From positions 1 through 56,929 of the forward strand of contig JABDCS010000010.1 of NCBI GenBank assembly GCA_013288005.1: a DNA stretch of 56,929 nt, read 5' to 3'. The translations under genes and the position numbers were made by a program. This stretch comes from Chlamydiota bacterium (GTDB lineage Bacteria > Chlamydiota > Chlamydiia > Chlamydiales > Rhabdochlamydiaceae). Under the pieces are notes generated by a model. That model saw only the letters and a list, made by a program, of their open reading frames with translations. It made no database searches and was not told where the DNA came from. Numbering within the stretch: the first letter of the stretch is position 1; each line of letters begins with the position of its first letter. Below are positions 1-7,955 of this stretch, piece after piece.

Positions 1-131
1 ATTTGCTCGTCCATCCACGCGCTTCTTTCAGGGGCATCTTTGCGTTGGGGCAAATTTATGGAAGAATAAAAATAGAGCAGATAAAGAAAACTAACACTTC
101 CTAAAAGGATTAAACTTTTTTTCCACATCAT
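1..131 (-). CDS. N-terminal part of a membrane-anchored protein (runs off left edge)
   Basis: The minus strand reads ATG ATG from 131 and stays open to the window edge (43 codons). The first residues are MMWKKSLILLGSVSFLYLLY, a basic start followed by a hydrophobic stretch of about 15 residues, typical of an uncleaved signal anchor. A charged segment (RKDAPERSAWMDEQ) follows. An AGAGAAGA stretch directly upstream could serve as ribosome binding site. It lies downstream of, and is co-oriented with, the ABC exporter and may be its operon partner. Too little is visible to name a family. Confidence 0.5.
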   Translation of the reverse strand, partial: MMWKKSLILLGSVSFLYLLYFYSSINLPQRKDAPERSAWMDEQ

Positions 132-215
132 TTCTTCTCTTTAATAGCGACATGCTTATTAGGTTACTTGTGAAACATTCTAAGAGAGTGTCTTTACTCG
201 GTTATAGCCACTCTT

Positions 216-2048
216 TTAGGTAATTGAGGTAAGAGTCAATTCATCATCGCATTTTTTATTGGCTTGCAACGACCAATAGCGAGAATAAATACCCTCTCTT
301 TTTAATAAGTTTTCATGAGAGCCACTTTCGCTGATCACTCCTTTTTCCATAACAAAAATAATATCCGCTGCTGTCACTGTTGACAAGCGATGGGCAATAA
401 GAATTACTGTTTTCCTACCGCGAAATGTATCAATAGCATCTTGAATCAAACGTTCTGATTGACTATCAAGGCTACTTGTTGCTTCATCTAGAATTAAGAT
501 TTCAGGATCGCGGATTAAGGCACGTGCAAGAGCAATCCTTTGGCGTTCGCCTCCAGAGAGGCGATACCCACGCTCTCCGACTACAGTGTTGTATCCTTGA
601 GGTAGTCGATTGATAAATTCATGAGCACCTGCGCTTTCAGCCGCACGAATAATTTCTTCCAAAGTTGCATCTAATCGCCCAAAACGAATATTTTCTGCTA
701 TGGATTCGTTAAAAATAAAGGCATCTTGACTAACAACACCTAATATCTTCCTCCAGTCTCCTACTTTAATTTCGTGAAGATTTGTATCATCGATTAAAAT
801 ACGACCAGAAGTAGGCTCATAAAGACGTATAAGGAGATCGATTACAGAAGATTTCCCTGCCCCTGAGTGACCGACAAAAGCCACGGTCGTACCCTTCAAA
901 ATCGTTGCCGTAAAAGAGTTAACAGCAGGTTGTTGCCCTGTTGTATAGGATAGATTAACGTTCTCAAAGACAATTCTATTCTGTAATCCCGGAAAATCTC
1001 TTTCACCCCCTTTGGAGAATTCCTTACCACTAGGGGTGAGTATTTCCTCTAATCGCAAAATAGCTCCCCAATTCATCGCTACCGTATTAATACTAAGAAG
1101 AAGGGCCTGCATGCGCCCATTTAAACGGTAGACAATAGTAATAAAGGTTAAAAGCAAGGGTAATGCAGTAGCACTTTTCTCTTGAGTTTGGCCAATAACG
1201 AGAAATATGCCTACGAGTATAATACCCATGATTTCATTGATCGGCGCACTTGCGTGGTTCCAGAAGTATAATTTCTTTGTTGCAGCTGCAAACTGATACA
1301 AAGTGGAAGAAATATTACTCATCATCGTTTTTTGACGATCAAAAGTATAGATAGCACGCAAGCCGTGCAGACTTTGTACGATATGCTTATTGAAATTGAC
1401 TAGGTGCAAAGAAACAGACTCTGAGATACTCGATATCTTGCGAATCACCAATTTTTGAAATAATCCTAAACAACCAAAAACTGCTAGGGCGAGCCAGGTT
1501 AAAGAAGGGGATAAGAAAAACATAACTGTTAGAGAGGCGAGAATAGCCAATATGGAAACAACACCTTTATTTAATTCATCCATGACAACACGGATCATCG
1601 TGGTAGGTGTGTTCGTATATTCAACGAGTTCGCCAACTTTGTATCGACTAACAAAGGGAAAACTAAAATTAAGGATTTGCCGATAGACTTTATGCTGAGC
1701 CTCAATCTGCATGCGAGTGCCGAGAAAAATTGAGGCGATGGCACCAAAATAGGTAAATAAGCTTCGAAGTACTTGTAATCCAATTGCCCCAGAAATAAAG
1801 ACAGTAAATGCCTCAGCTGCAGAGAGTGCCTCTAGCCAACTTATCATATTTGTAGATACGTGAATCCAGGACAAATTAAAATCCGGACGGCCCTCTGTAC
1901 GCAGTACGCTAAAGGCCAATAAAATCATCGCAAAGGAGATTCCCTCTAATAACGCAGCTACTAAATTTGGTAAAAGAACTAGCCCAAAGAGAACTGTATT
2001 TGTGCCCTTGGGTCCAAGAAAGATTTTTTTTACTTCTGATGCGGCCAT
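216..2048 (-). CDS. ABC exporter, fused membrane and ATPase domains (MsbA/McjD-like)
   Basis: A 610-residue half-transporter, the usual size for type IV (MsbA-like) exporters, which work as homodimers in the inner membrane. The first ~320 residues carry about six hydrophobic segments. The C-terminal ATPase has Walker A GHSGAGKSS (near residue 392), signature LSGGERQR (near 500), Walker B ILILDEATSSLD and H-loop IAHRLST. The substrate cannot be read from the sequence. Two glycosyltransferase genes lie next door, so flipping a lipid-linked glycan or LPS precursor is a reasonable inference, but peptide or drug export is equally possible. The ATG at 2048 is preceded only by a distant GGAA. The gene is divergent from the GT9 gene. 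Confidence 0.85.
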   Translation of the reverse strand: MAASEVKKIFLGPKGTNTVLFGLVLLPNLVAALLEGISFAMILLAFSVLRTEGRPDFNLSWIHVSTNMISWLEALSAAEAFTVFISGAIGLQVLRSLFTYFGAIASIFLGTRMQIEAQHKVYRQILNFSFPFVSRYKVGELVEYTNTPTTMIRVVMDELNKGVVSILAILASLTVMFFLSPSLTWLALAVFGCLGLFQKLVIRKISSISESVSLHLVNFNKHIVQSLHGLRAIYTFDRQKTMMSNISSTLYQFAAATKKLYFWNHASAPINEIMGIILVGIFLVIGQTQEKSATALPLLLTFITIVYRLNGRMQALLLSINTVAMNWGAILRLEEILTPSGKEFSKGGERDFPGLQNRIVFENVNLSYTTGQQPAVNSFTATILKGTTVAFVGHSGAGKSSVIDLLIRLYEPTSGRILIDDTNLHEIKVGDWRKILGVVSQDAFIFNESIAENIRFGRLDATLEEIIRAAESAGAHEFINRLPQGYNTVVGERGYRLSGGERQRIALARALIRDPEILILDEATSSLDSQSERLIQDAIDTFRGRKTVILIAHRLSTVTAADIIFVMEKGVISESGSHENLLKREGIYSRYWSLQANKKCDDELTLTSIT

Positions 2049-2157
2049 TTTTCGTTTTATTCCGAATAGTCAAGTAAGAGTTGTCTGTGAAATAAGCGAT
2101 CTTAAGTCTTTGAACTTTTTTTATCTATCCTACGCTGAATAAGATTCTTCGTCTTTT

Positions 2158-2195
2158 ACCTCTGATTGAGCGCGGATTAAGACGCAATCAGAGGT
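2158..2195. promoter_or_regulatory. 11-bp hairpin in the divergent ABC exporter / GT9 leader region
   Basis: ACCTCTGATTG (2158-2168) and CAATCAGAGGT (2185-2195) are perfect inverted repeats around a 16-nt loop. On the plus strand the second arm is followed by TTTAAAGGTTTTTG, which resembles a weak intrinsic terminator. No gene ends just upstream on that strand, so it could terminate a short untranslated RNA, or fold in the leader of the GT9 gene. Confidence 0.45.
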
Positions 2196-2317
2196 TTAAA
2201 GGTTTTTGCTCACCTTGTATAGTTTGGTTTTATTAGTTAGATCACTTCCCGCGATGGTCTGTCTTTTAGAGACCTGCGGACATATTCTTAATTGGTCTCG
2301 AAATTTCGGAGTGGAAA

Positions 2318-3490
2318 TTGTCCCGTCGATCTCCTCTTTCTGGCAAATATTTACTCCAGAATACATTAGCCAAGCTTCTTATAAAGGGAATTGATTTCCT
2401 CTTATCCTTTCTGCCGCGAAAAAAAACTGTTATTCCTTCTTCCCCTCAACGCATCTTGATTGCAAACCTCGCCCACATGGGTGATGTAGTTATGATGAGT
2501 TCGATGCTCCCTCATTTAAAAACTAAATTTCCTAAATCCGAGATCGGGGTTCTTATTGGCAGCTGGTCGTTATCTCTTATGAAAAATCATCCTTATGTGG
2601 ATCACGTCCATATAGTCGACCATTGGAAGCTCAATCGCGCACCCATTCCTTTTTTTAAGAAATTTTTTCATTATTACCAAACCTTCTTCCGTGCAGTAAA
2701 AGAAATCCGAAATTCTTACGATATTGCAATAGATTCTTATTTTTTTTTCCCTAATGCAATTCCTATTTTTTGGAAGGCAAAAATCCCCGTACGCATCGGC
2801 TATACAAGCGGCGGATTCGGTGATCTTCTTACGCATGCTGTCGAGTGGAAAAATCTTGTTCAGCCTTTAACCCATTACTACATTCCTCTGCTGAAATTTT
2901 TAAATATCTCCCCCTCACATGACGATTCATGCATGCGTCCCTATCTGCCACAACCTCAAACTAGTCAAATACACACTCGAGTCGGAAAACCAAGTGATGT
3001 GGCTAGACAGGCTTATATAGTTGTCCATATAGGAACAGGGTCTACGCTAAAAGAATGGCCCTTATCCAAATGGCGAGAACTCGTCAAAAAAATAAACACT
3101 TATCCTCTCTATTTTACAGGAAAAGGTGCGCATGAAAATAAATTGATCACTAACATTATTGATCAAATAGAGGGGTGTATAAATATGGCCGATCAACTCA
3201 ACTGGGAAGAATATACAGCTTTGCTAAAGGGAGCCTCTCTAATGATCGGCGTGGATTCCTTGGCAGGTCATCTTGCAGCTGTCTTCGATACGCCATCTGT
3301 TCTTATATATAGTGGCATGTCGAATTTAGACCATTGGAAGCCTTTGAATAAAAAATGTACAGTCCTGACTAAGTCCTTACCTTGTTCCCCTTGCTATCGT
3401 GGAAAAGGCTGCTCGGCTATGACATGTATCCGCGACGTAGATGTTGAGAGCGTCTATCAAGCCTGCAAACAAACTCTTACCGATCTATAG
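2318..3490 (+). CDS. GT9 family glycosyltransferase (heptosyltransferase-like)
   Basis: A 390-residue protein with the two Rossmann-type halves of GT9 (ADP-heptose:LPS heptosyltransferase) enzymes. The N-terminal half has RILIANLAHMGDVVMMSSML, the typical acceptor-side GD motif. The C-terminal half has VVHIGTGSTLKEWPLSKW and LMIGVDSLAGHLAAVFDTPSV, which match the donor-binding region of the family. A cysteine cluster PCSPCYRGKGC closes the protein, as in many GT9 members. Start: TTG at 2318, with GGAG six bases upstream and no suitable ATG nearby; this start is inferred. It probably adds a heptose or related sugar to lipooligosaccharide. It converges tail to tail with the GT4 gene, two bases apart. 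Confidence 0.8.
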   Translation: MSRRSPLSGKYLLQNTLAKLLIKGIDFLLSFLPRKKTVIPSSPQRILIANLAHMGDVVMMSSMLPHLKTKFPKSEIGVLIGSWSLSLMKNHPYVDHVHIVDHWKLNRAPIPFFKKFFHYYQTFFRAVKEIRNSYDIAIDSYFFFPNAIPIFWKAKIPVRIGYTSGGFGDLLTHAVEWKNLVQPLTHYYIPLLKFLNISPSHDDSCMRPYLPQPQTSQIHTRVGKPSDVARQAYIVVHIGTGSTLKEWPLSKWRELVKKINTYPLYFTGKGAHENKLITNIIDQIEGCINMADQLNWEEYTALLKGASLMIGVDSLAGHLAAVFDTPSVLIYSGMSNLDHWKPLNKKCTVLTKSLPCSPCYRGKGCSAMTCIRDVDVESVYQACKQTLTDL

Positions 3491-3492
3491 AG

Positions 3493-4602
3493 TCATGCGG
3501 AAGAAATTATAGCAGCAAACTTTAAGCCTTTTTCCCTATTGGAAGAATAGGAGCTTTTGGGAAAAGGCTCATGCGATGCGCCTAAAAAGTATTCTTGAAG
3601 CTTTTCTCTATATTCTGATTGCGTCAAAAATATTCCCTGTTCTAAGGCAGCCTCTCGCATCTCGGGAACATCCGTGCATATCACTTCTGTTCCACATACA
3701 CGGGCTTCTGCAATCGGCATTCCATACCCTTCATAATGGGAGAGCATCAATAAGTAACGTGCGCCTGCAAGGTAATGCCATTGGTCAGCTTCGGAAGCAT
3801 ACCCTGTTATGATGACATTTTTTGGATACTTTTGACTTAGTTCTGCCAATAGTGTTTTTACATGAGAAGTTTTCCATCCATCCCCTCCCATAACGACAAG
3901 TGGAAAAACTTTCGAAGGTTCATGTGCAACAAGAGTAGCGGCATAAGTCGTAAGCACACCTTCTAAATTTTTACGAGGCTCCAGAGTTCCTACAGTTAGA
4001 AAATAACCTTTGTAACTTAATCCCTTAGCCATCAACCAAGTCTCTAAAAGGGATTTTTCTATAGGCTTGAGCCAGGGTTTTATGGGAGGTTCAATTACGC
4101 TATGATGATCGAGTTCATAATAGTCCTTCAATCGTTTAGCAGAACCATAAGAAATCGGTACGATATAATCTGCATGCTTCAAAAGAGCGGGTGTAAGTAA
4201 TCGATGGGCGAAACATTTAATGGGAGTAAGGGTTTCTGGATAGAGAAGGTGGACAAAATCTAAAAGTGTAAAAAGTACTTTTGTTCTCTTTCTCTTGATC
4301 AAGGGGTAAATTTGTGTCGTCGCCCAAAAGACGTCGATTTGATCACGGTAGAGTAAACAAGCTAGTGTAGTCTGAATCCAAAGGGAAAGACTTTTGGATA
4401 AGCGTGCATCTGTACAAATTGTCACGTTGGGAAAACGTGAGAAATAAGGCAAATCTCCCTTGAGTTCGTGGGCATAGAGATAAAAATCACAATCCGGAAG
4501 AAGATTCAGAATTTCTTCTAAAAAATAAAAAATATAATTAGCCACCCCTGTCTTAGGCATGGTCAAAGGGAGGGCATCGATTCCAATACGTTTTTTTTTC
4601 AT
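3493..4602 (-). CDS. GT4 family glycosyltransferase
   Basis: A 369-residue retaining GT-B glycosyltransferase. The N-terminus RIGIDALPLTMPKTGVANYI is a standard GT4 acceptor-domain start with the glycine-containing loop. The C-terminal half has GYFLTVGTLEPRKNLEGVL and the donor-binding block LMLSHYEGYGMPIAEARVCGTEVICTDV, where the EGYGMPIAEA segment carries the conserved glutamates of the EX7E motif. This subgroup often adds mannose or glucose to surface polysaccharide; the real sugar is unknown. It follows uvrB by 54 bp, so it may be the last gene of the greA-rdgB-NYN-uvrB run, though its function fits better with the GT9 gene it converges on. Confidence 0.8.
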   Translation of the reverse strand: MKKKRIGIDALPLTMPKTGVANYIFYFLEEILNLLPDCDFYLYAHELKGDLPYFSRFPNVTICTDARLSKSLSLWIQTTLACLLYRDQIDVFWATTQIYPLIKRKRTKVLFTLLDFVHLLYPETLTPIKCFAHRLLTPALLKHADYIVPISYGSAKRLKDYYELDHHSVIEPPIKPWLKPIEKSLLETWLMAKGLSYKGYFLTVGTLEPRKNLEGVLTTYAATLVAHEPSKVFPLVVMGGDGWKTSHVKTLLAELSQKYPKNVIITGYASEADQWHYLAGARYLLMLSHYEGYGMPIAEARVCGTEVICTDVPEMREAALEQGIFLTQSEYREKLQEYFLGASHEPFPKSSYSSNREKGLKFAAIISSA

Positions 4603-4656
4603 TTTTCTATAAAAACCCGATACTTTCGAGTTAAAGGCGGCTCACACGACGAAGTT

Positions 4657-6648
4657 CTACAAATTATCTTCGAGTAGCAAAAGTTTTTGGAAATGACGCA
4701 TTAAGTCGCGGAAGTGGGCAGCATCCTCGAAGCGCATTTCTTTAGCAGCTCGTTTCATTTCGTAATCACAATCGTCCACCTTCCTCATCAACTCCTTCGC
4801 GGTTAGAGGAGCCTCTTGTTCGGGAGTCTCTTCCAAAGTTTTTTCGCCAAACGTTTGAGAGAGTTCCTGAATAACATTCCGCGTTACTGTTTGAGGGATG
4901 ATGCCATGCTCACTATTATAAGCTTCCTGAACTTGCCGACGATTGTGGGTAACTTCCATTGTACGGCGGATAGAATCTGTTATTTTGTCTGCATACATAA
5001 CGACACGACCATTTACATTTCGTGCTGCACGTCCGCAAGTCTGTGTAAGTGCTGTCTGACTTCGTAGAAAGCCCTCTTTATCAGCGTCTAAAATGACAAC
5101 TAAGGATACCTCAGGAAGATCTAGGCCTTCACGCAAAAGATTAATGCCTACAAGAACGTCATAAAGACCCCGTCGCAGCTCGTTTAAAATCTGAACGCGT
5201 TCAACTGTATCGATATCCGAATGCAAATATTTAGCTTTTACTCCAATATCCAAGAGGTATTTCGCAAGATCTTCCGAAAGTTTTTTTGTAAGTGTTGTAA
5301 CAAGAACACGGCCACCTTTTTCTGTTTCAATCCTTATCTCCTCTAATGCATCATCGACTTGGTTAGTAGCGGGCTTTACAGTAATGATAGGATCGAGAAG
5401 TCCTGTCGGGCGAATAATTTGTTCGACGACTTCTCCTTCAGCCTGCTGAACTTCCCATGGTCCAGGGGTAGCGGATACGAAGATGACTTGCCCCATCTTA
5501 GCCTGGGTTTCTTCAAATTTTAAGGGACGATTGTCAAATGCCGAGGGAAGACGAAATCCAAATTCCACAAGTGATTGTTTGCGTGCCCGGTCCCCATTGT
5601 ACATCGCATGCAATTGGGGAATTGTTTGATGCGATTCGTCGATAAATGTCAGAAAATTTCCAGGAAAATAATCAAGAAGACAAGGAGGGGGATCACCTGC
5701 ATATCTTTGGCTAAAGTGACGAGAATAATTTTCTATCCCTTTACAAAAGCCAATCTCTTTAATCATCTCCATGTCATACGCAGTTCGTTGCTGAATGCGT
5801 TGTTTTTCGAGTAGTTTATTTTCCTCTTCAAAAAATGCGGTCCGCAGATGCAATTCTTCACGTATTGTTTCTATAGCGTGCAAGCGCACACTCTCAGGCG
5901 TTACGTGATGAGAGCCAGGAAAAATGGTGATTGCCTCTTGTCGTTCCAATACTTTTCCTGTGAGCGGGTCAATTGCACTCAAACGTTCAACTTCATCGCC
6001 GAAAAACTCAATACGATAAGCAATCTTTTCCTCGTAAGCAGGCATCACTTCTAGTACATCACCCCGAACACGAAATGTCGTGCGCGCTAATTCATAATCA
6101 TTGCGCTTGTAATGCATTTGAACGAGATGAATCAAAACATCGTCACGACGTACTTGATCTCCTTTTGCGAGTTTAAGTTGCATTTGACTGTAATACTCGG
6201 GCAATCCTAGACCATAAATACAGGATACTGAAGCGACGATAATCACATCTTCACGTTCAATTAGCGATCTTGTTGCGCTTAAGCGCATCCTGTCTATTTG
6301 ATCGTTGATCGCTAGGTCTTTTTCGATGTAGGTATCAGTCCGAGCGATGTAAGCTTCCGGTTGATAATAGTCATAATATGAAACAAAATATTCGACGGCA
6401 TTTTCGGGAAAAAAGTTTTTAAATTCTTGGTAAAGCTGTGCAGCTAATGTCTTATTATGGGCCAGAATAAGGGCAGGCCGCTGAACATTCGCAATAACAT
6501 TGGCCATTGTATACGTTTTTCCCGAACCCGTTATCCCTAGGAGTACTTGGGCTTTTCGGTTTTTGATGACGCCCTCACTCAAATACGCAATGGCTTTTGG
6601 CTGGTCGCCTCGAGGAGAAAACTCTGTGGAAAGGACAAATTTTTTCAT
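4657..6648 (-). CDS. uvrB: Excinuclease ABC subunit B
   Basis: The damage-verifying helicase-like subunit of nucleotide excision repair, which works with UvrA and UvrC in the cytoplasm. The 663-residue length is normal for the family. Seen: Walker A GITGSGKT (near residue 40), the beta-hairpin YFVSYYDYYQPEAY that clamps DNA (near 90-103), the DESH box (FIDESHQT), VSATPGPWE (motif III), QTCGRAARN (motif VI), and a C-terminal UVR motif (DYEMKRAAKEMRFEDAAHFR) that binds UvrC. All catalytic motifs are intact. It sits 42 bp after the NYN nuclease gene in a same-strand run of DNA/nucleotide quality-control genes. Confidence 0.98.
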   Translation of the reverse strand: MKKFVLSTEFSPRGDQPKAIAYLSEGVIKNRKAQVLLGITGSGKTYTMANVIANVQRPALILAHNKTLAAQLYQEFKNFFPENAVEYFVSYYDYYQPEAYIARTDTYIEKDLAINDQIDRMRLSATRSLIEREDVIIVASVSCIYGLGLPEYYSQMQLKLAKGDQVRRDDVLIHLVQMHYKRNDYELARTTFRVRGDVLEVMPAYEEKIAYRIEFFGDEVERLSAIDPLTGKVLERQEAITIFPGSHHVTPESVRLHAIETIREELHLRTAFFEEENKLLEKQRIQQRTAYDMEMIKEIGFCKGIENYSRHFSQRYAGDPPPCLLDYFPGNFLTFIDESHQTIPQLHAMYNGDRARKQSLVEFGFRLPSAFDNRPLKFEETQAKMGQVIFVSATPGPWEVQQAEGEVVEQIIRPTGLLDPIITVKPATNQVDDALEEIRIETEKGGRVLVTTLTKKLSEDLAKYLLDIGVKAKYLHSDIDTVERVQILNELRRGLYDVLVGINLLREGLDLPEVSLVVILDADKEGFLRSQTALTQTCGRAARNVNGRVVMYADKITDSIRRTMEVTHNRRQVQEAYNSEHGIIPQTVTRNVIQELSQTFGEKTLEETPEQEAPLTAKELMRKVDDCDYEMKRAAKEMRFEDAAHFRDLMRHFQKLLLLEDNL

Positions 6649-6690
6649 TATTGCTCTGCAGACATAGAAACTCGTTTTAGAACACCAAAT

Positions 6691-7179
6691 TCACTCTTCA
6701 TTTTTTAACTTCTCTTCGAAAATTTTGAGCAGCCGATCGAAATGAAATCCCGTATCGCGTATTACAGGTTTTTCACTTTGTGGGTGTTTTTTATGCTCTT
6801 TATGTACAAGAAATTGCATAAAATCTTCCACGCTCATCACATGGCTTCCTTGTACGCGCGCATGAATGGCTAATTGCTTATCCGAGGTGACTATAGTTAT
6901 GGAGGCAGCTTTTTTGAAATGGGTTATCTGGTCCAATAAATAGGCATCTGCAGTTAAGCCGTGGTGCGTATATACCACTTCGATATTTTTCCAATTACCT
7001 CGTGTATATGAGCCGGAAGGAAGATCTTTTCCATCAAAAACCAATGTCACATGTAGATTGTGTTTTTCAACATAATGGCTAAATTTTTTGATGAACTCCT
7101 CGCGAAGAGCCTGAAAATTCTTTTTGTTTTTACGTCCCAAACGAAAAACAAAATTGTATCCATCCACCAGATAATGCAC
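6691..7179 (-). CDS. YacP-like NYN domain (PIN-fold) ribonuclease
   Basis: The protein begins VHYLVDGYNFVFRL, with the family's first conserved aspartate in the DGYN motif, and continues with VTLVFDGKDLPSG and SITIVTSDKQLAIHARVQG (the TSD aspartate). These are the acidic metal-binding positions of YacP/Rae1-type NYN nucleases. An upstream ATG at 7242 would add 21 residues and overlap rdgB. I prefer the GTG at 7179 because GGAG lies seven bases upstream and homologues start right at the DGYN strand. The inferred role is ribosome-associated or RNA-turnover endonuclease. It lies between rdgB and uvrB on the same strand. Confidence 0.75.
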   Translation of the reverse strand: MHYLVDGYNFVFRLGRKNKKNFQALREEFIKKFSHYVEKHNLHVTLVFDGKDLPSGSYTRGNWKNIEVVYTHHGLTADAYLLDQITHFKKAASITIVTSDKQLAIHARVQGSHVMSVEDFMQFLVHKEHKKHPQSEKPVIRDTGFHFDRLLKIFEEKLKNEE

Positions 7180-7229
7180 AAAATCACTCCAACTCAGAGG
7201 ATATTTTTTATAGTGAATTGCGAGATTTT

Positions 7230-7856
7230 TTAATTCGAGCAAGGGTGCATGAGGTCTTCAGAATCTGCCAATGCTTCTAAGTAAGGCAGTAACTTATCGA
7301 AAGCTTTACGTCGATGAGAAATGCGATTTTTTGTCTGTTCATCTAGTTCAGCGAACGTTTTACCATATTCATGCTTAATGAAAAGAGGATCATATCCAAA
7401 GCCTCCTCCTCCCTTTTCCGAATTGATGATGTAACCTTCACATACTCCTTTGACGACTTTTTTGATGCCTTCTGGAGACGCTAAAGCTATCCAACATTCA
7501 AAATATGCATGACGCATACCATCCTGAAAACTCTGCAGATCGCGGAGCAATTTTTTTCTATTCTCAGAATCCGTTGCATTTTCTCCAGCATATCGCGCAG
7601 AAAATATTCCGGGAGCCCCTTTAAGAGCTGGTATAACTAATCCCGAGTCGTCGGCCAACACCCATTGTTGAAGCGTCTGGGCCGCATGCAGGGCTTTAAG
7701 CGCGACATTCTCTTCGAAAGTTTTTCCCGTTTCTTTTGGTAGGTGGTACTGCGGAAAATCGATAAGGGAGCGCACGTCGAGTCTGGGCAAAGCTTTAAGA
7801 ATAGCACGAAATTCGCGAATCTTGTGCACATTATGGCTAGCAAGCACAATTTGCAT
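7230..7856 (-). CDS. rdgB: dITP/XTP pyrophosphatase (RdgB/HAM1)
   Basis: Hydrolyses dITP, ITP and XTP to the monophosphates, keeping deaminated purines out of DNA and RNA. Seen: the N-terminal MQIVLASHNVHKIREF (substrate-binding SxNxxK), VLADDSGLVIPALKGAPGIFSARYAG (catalytic DDSGL block), GGGGFGYDPLFI and the C-terminal SHRRKAF motif. About 208 residues, normal for the family. An ATG six codons earlier (7874) lies inside one arm of a 14-bp inverted repeat and has no ribosome binding site, so the internal ATG at 7856 is preferred. In C. trachomatis the homologue sits near ung; here it stands with greA, the NYN gene and uvrB. Confidence 0.93.
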   Translation of the reverse strand: MQIVLASHNVHKIREFRAILKALPRLDVRSLIDFPQYHLPKETGKTFEENVALKALHAAQTLQQWVLADDSGLVIPALKGAPGIFSARYAGENATDSENRKKLLRDLQSFQDGMRHAYFECWIALASPEGIKKVVKGVCEGYIINSEKGGGGFGYDPLFIKHEYGKTFAELDEQTKNRISHRRKAFDKLLPYLEALADSEDLMHPCSN

Positions 7857-7871
7857 ATTGGAGCCTATACC

Positions 7872-7940
7872 CATGAAAAATCGATCTTAGAACTTGTGCT
7901 AATTAGTTTAGTACAGATTCTTCAAAATCGATTTTTCATG
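7872..7940. promoter_or_regulatory. 14-bp perfect inverted repeat between greA and rdgB
   Basis: CATGAAAAATCGAT (7872-7885) and ATCGATTTTTCATG (7927-7940) are exact inverted copies, separated by 41 nt. The element lies between the greA stop and the rdgB start and includes the upstream ATG candidate of rdgB. In a greA-rdgB transcript it could form a long-looped hairpin that limits read-through or translation. It could also be a dimeric protein site. Confidence 0.55.
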
Positions 7941-7955
7941 TTTCCGGGGTATATC

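Noticed and set aside
2206..2394. Short plus-strand frame overlapping the GT9 start
   Set aside because: It overlaps the start of the GT9 gene in another frame and has no recognisable domain or conserved start site.
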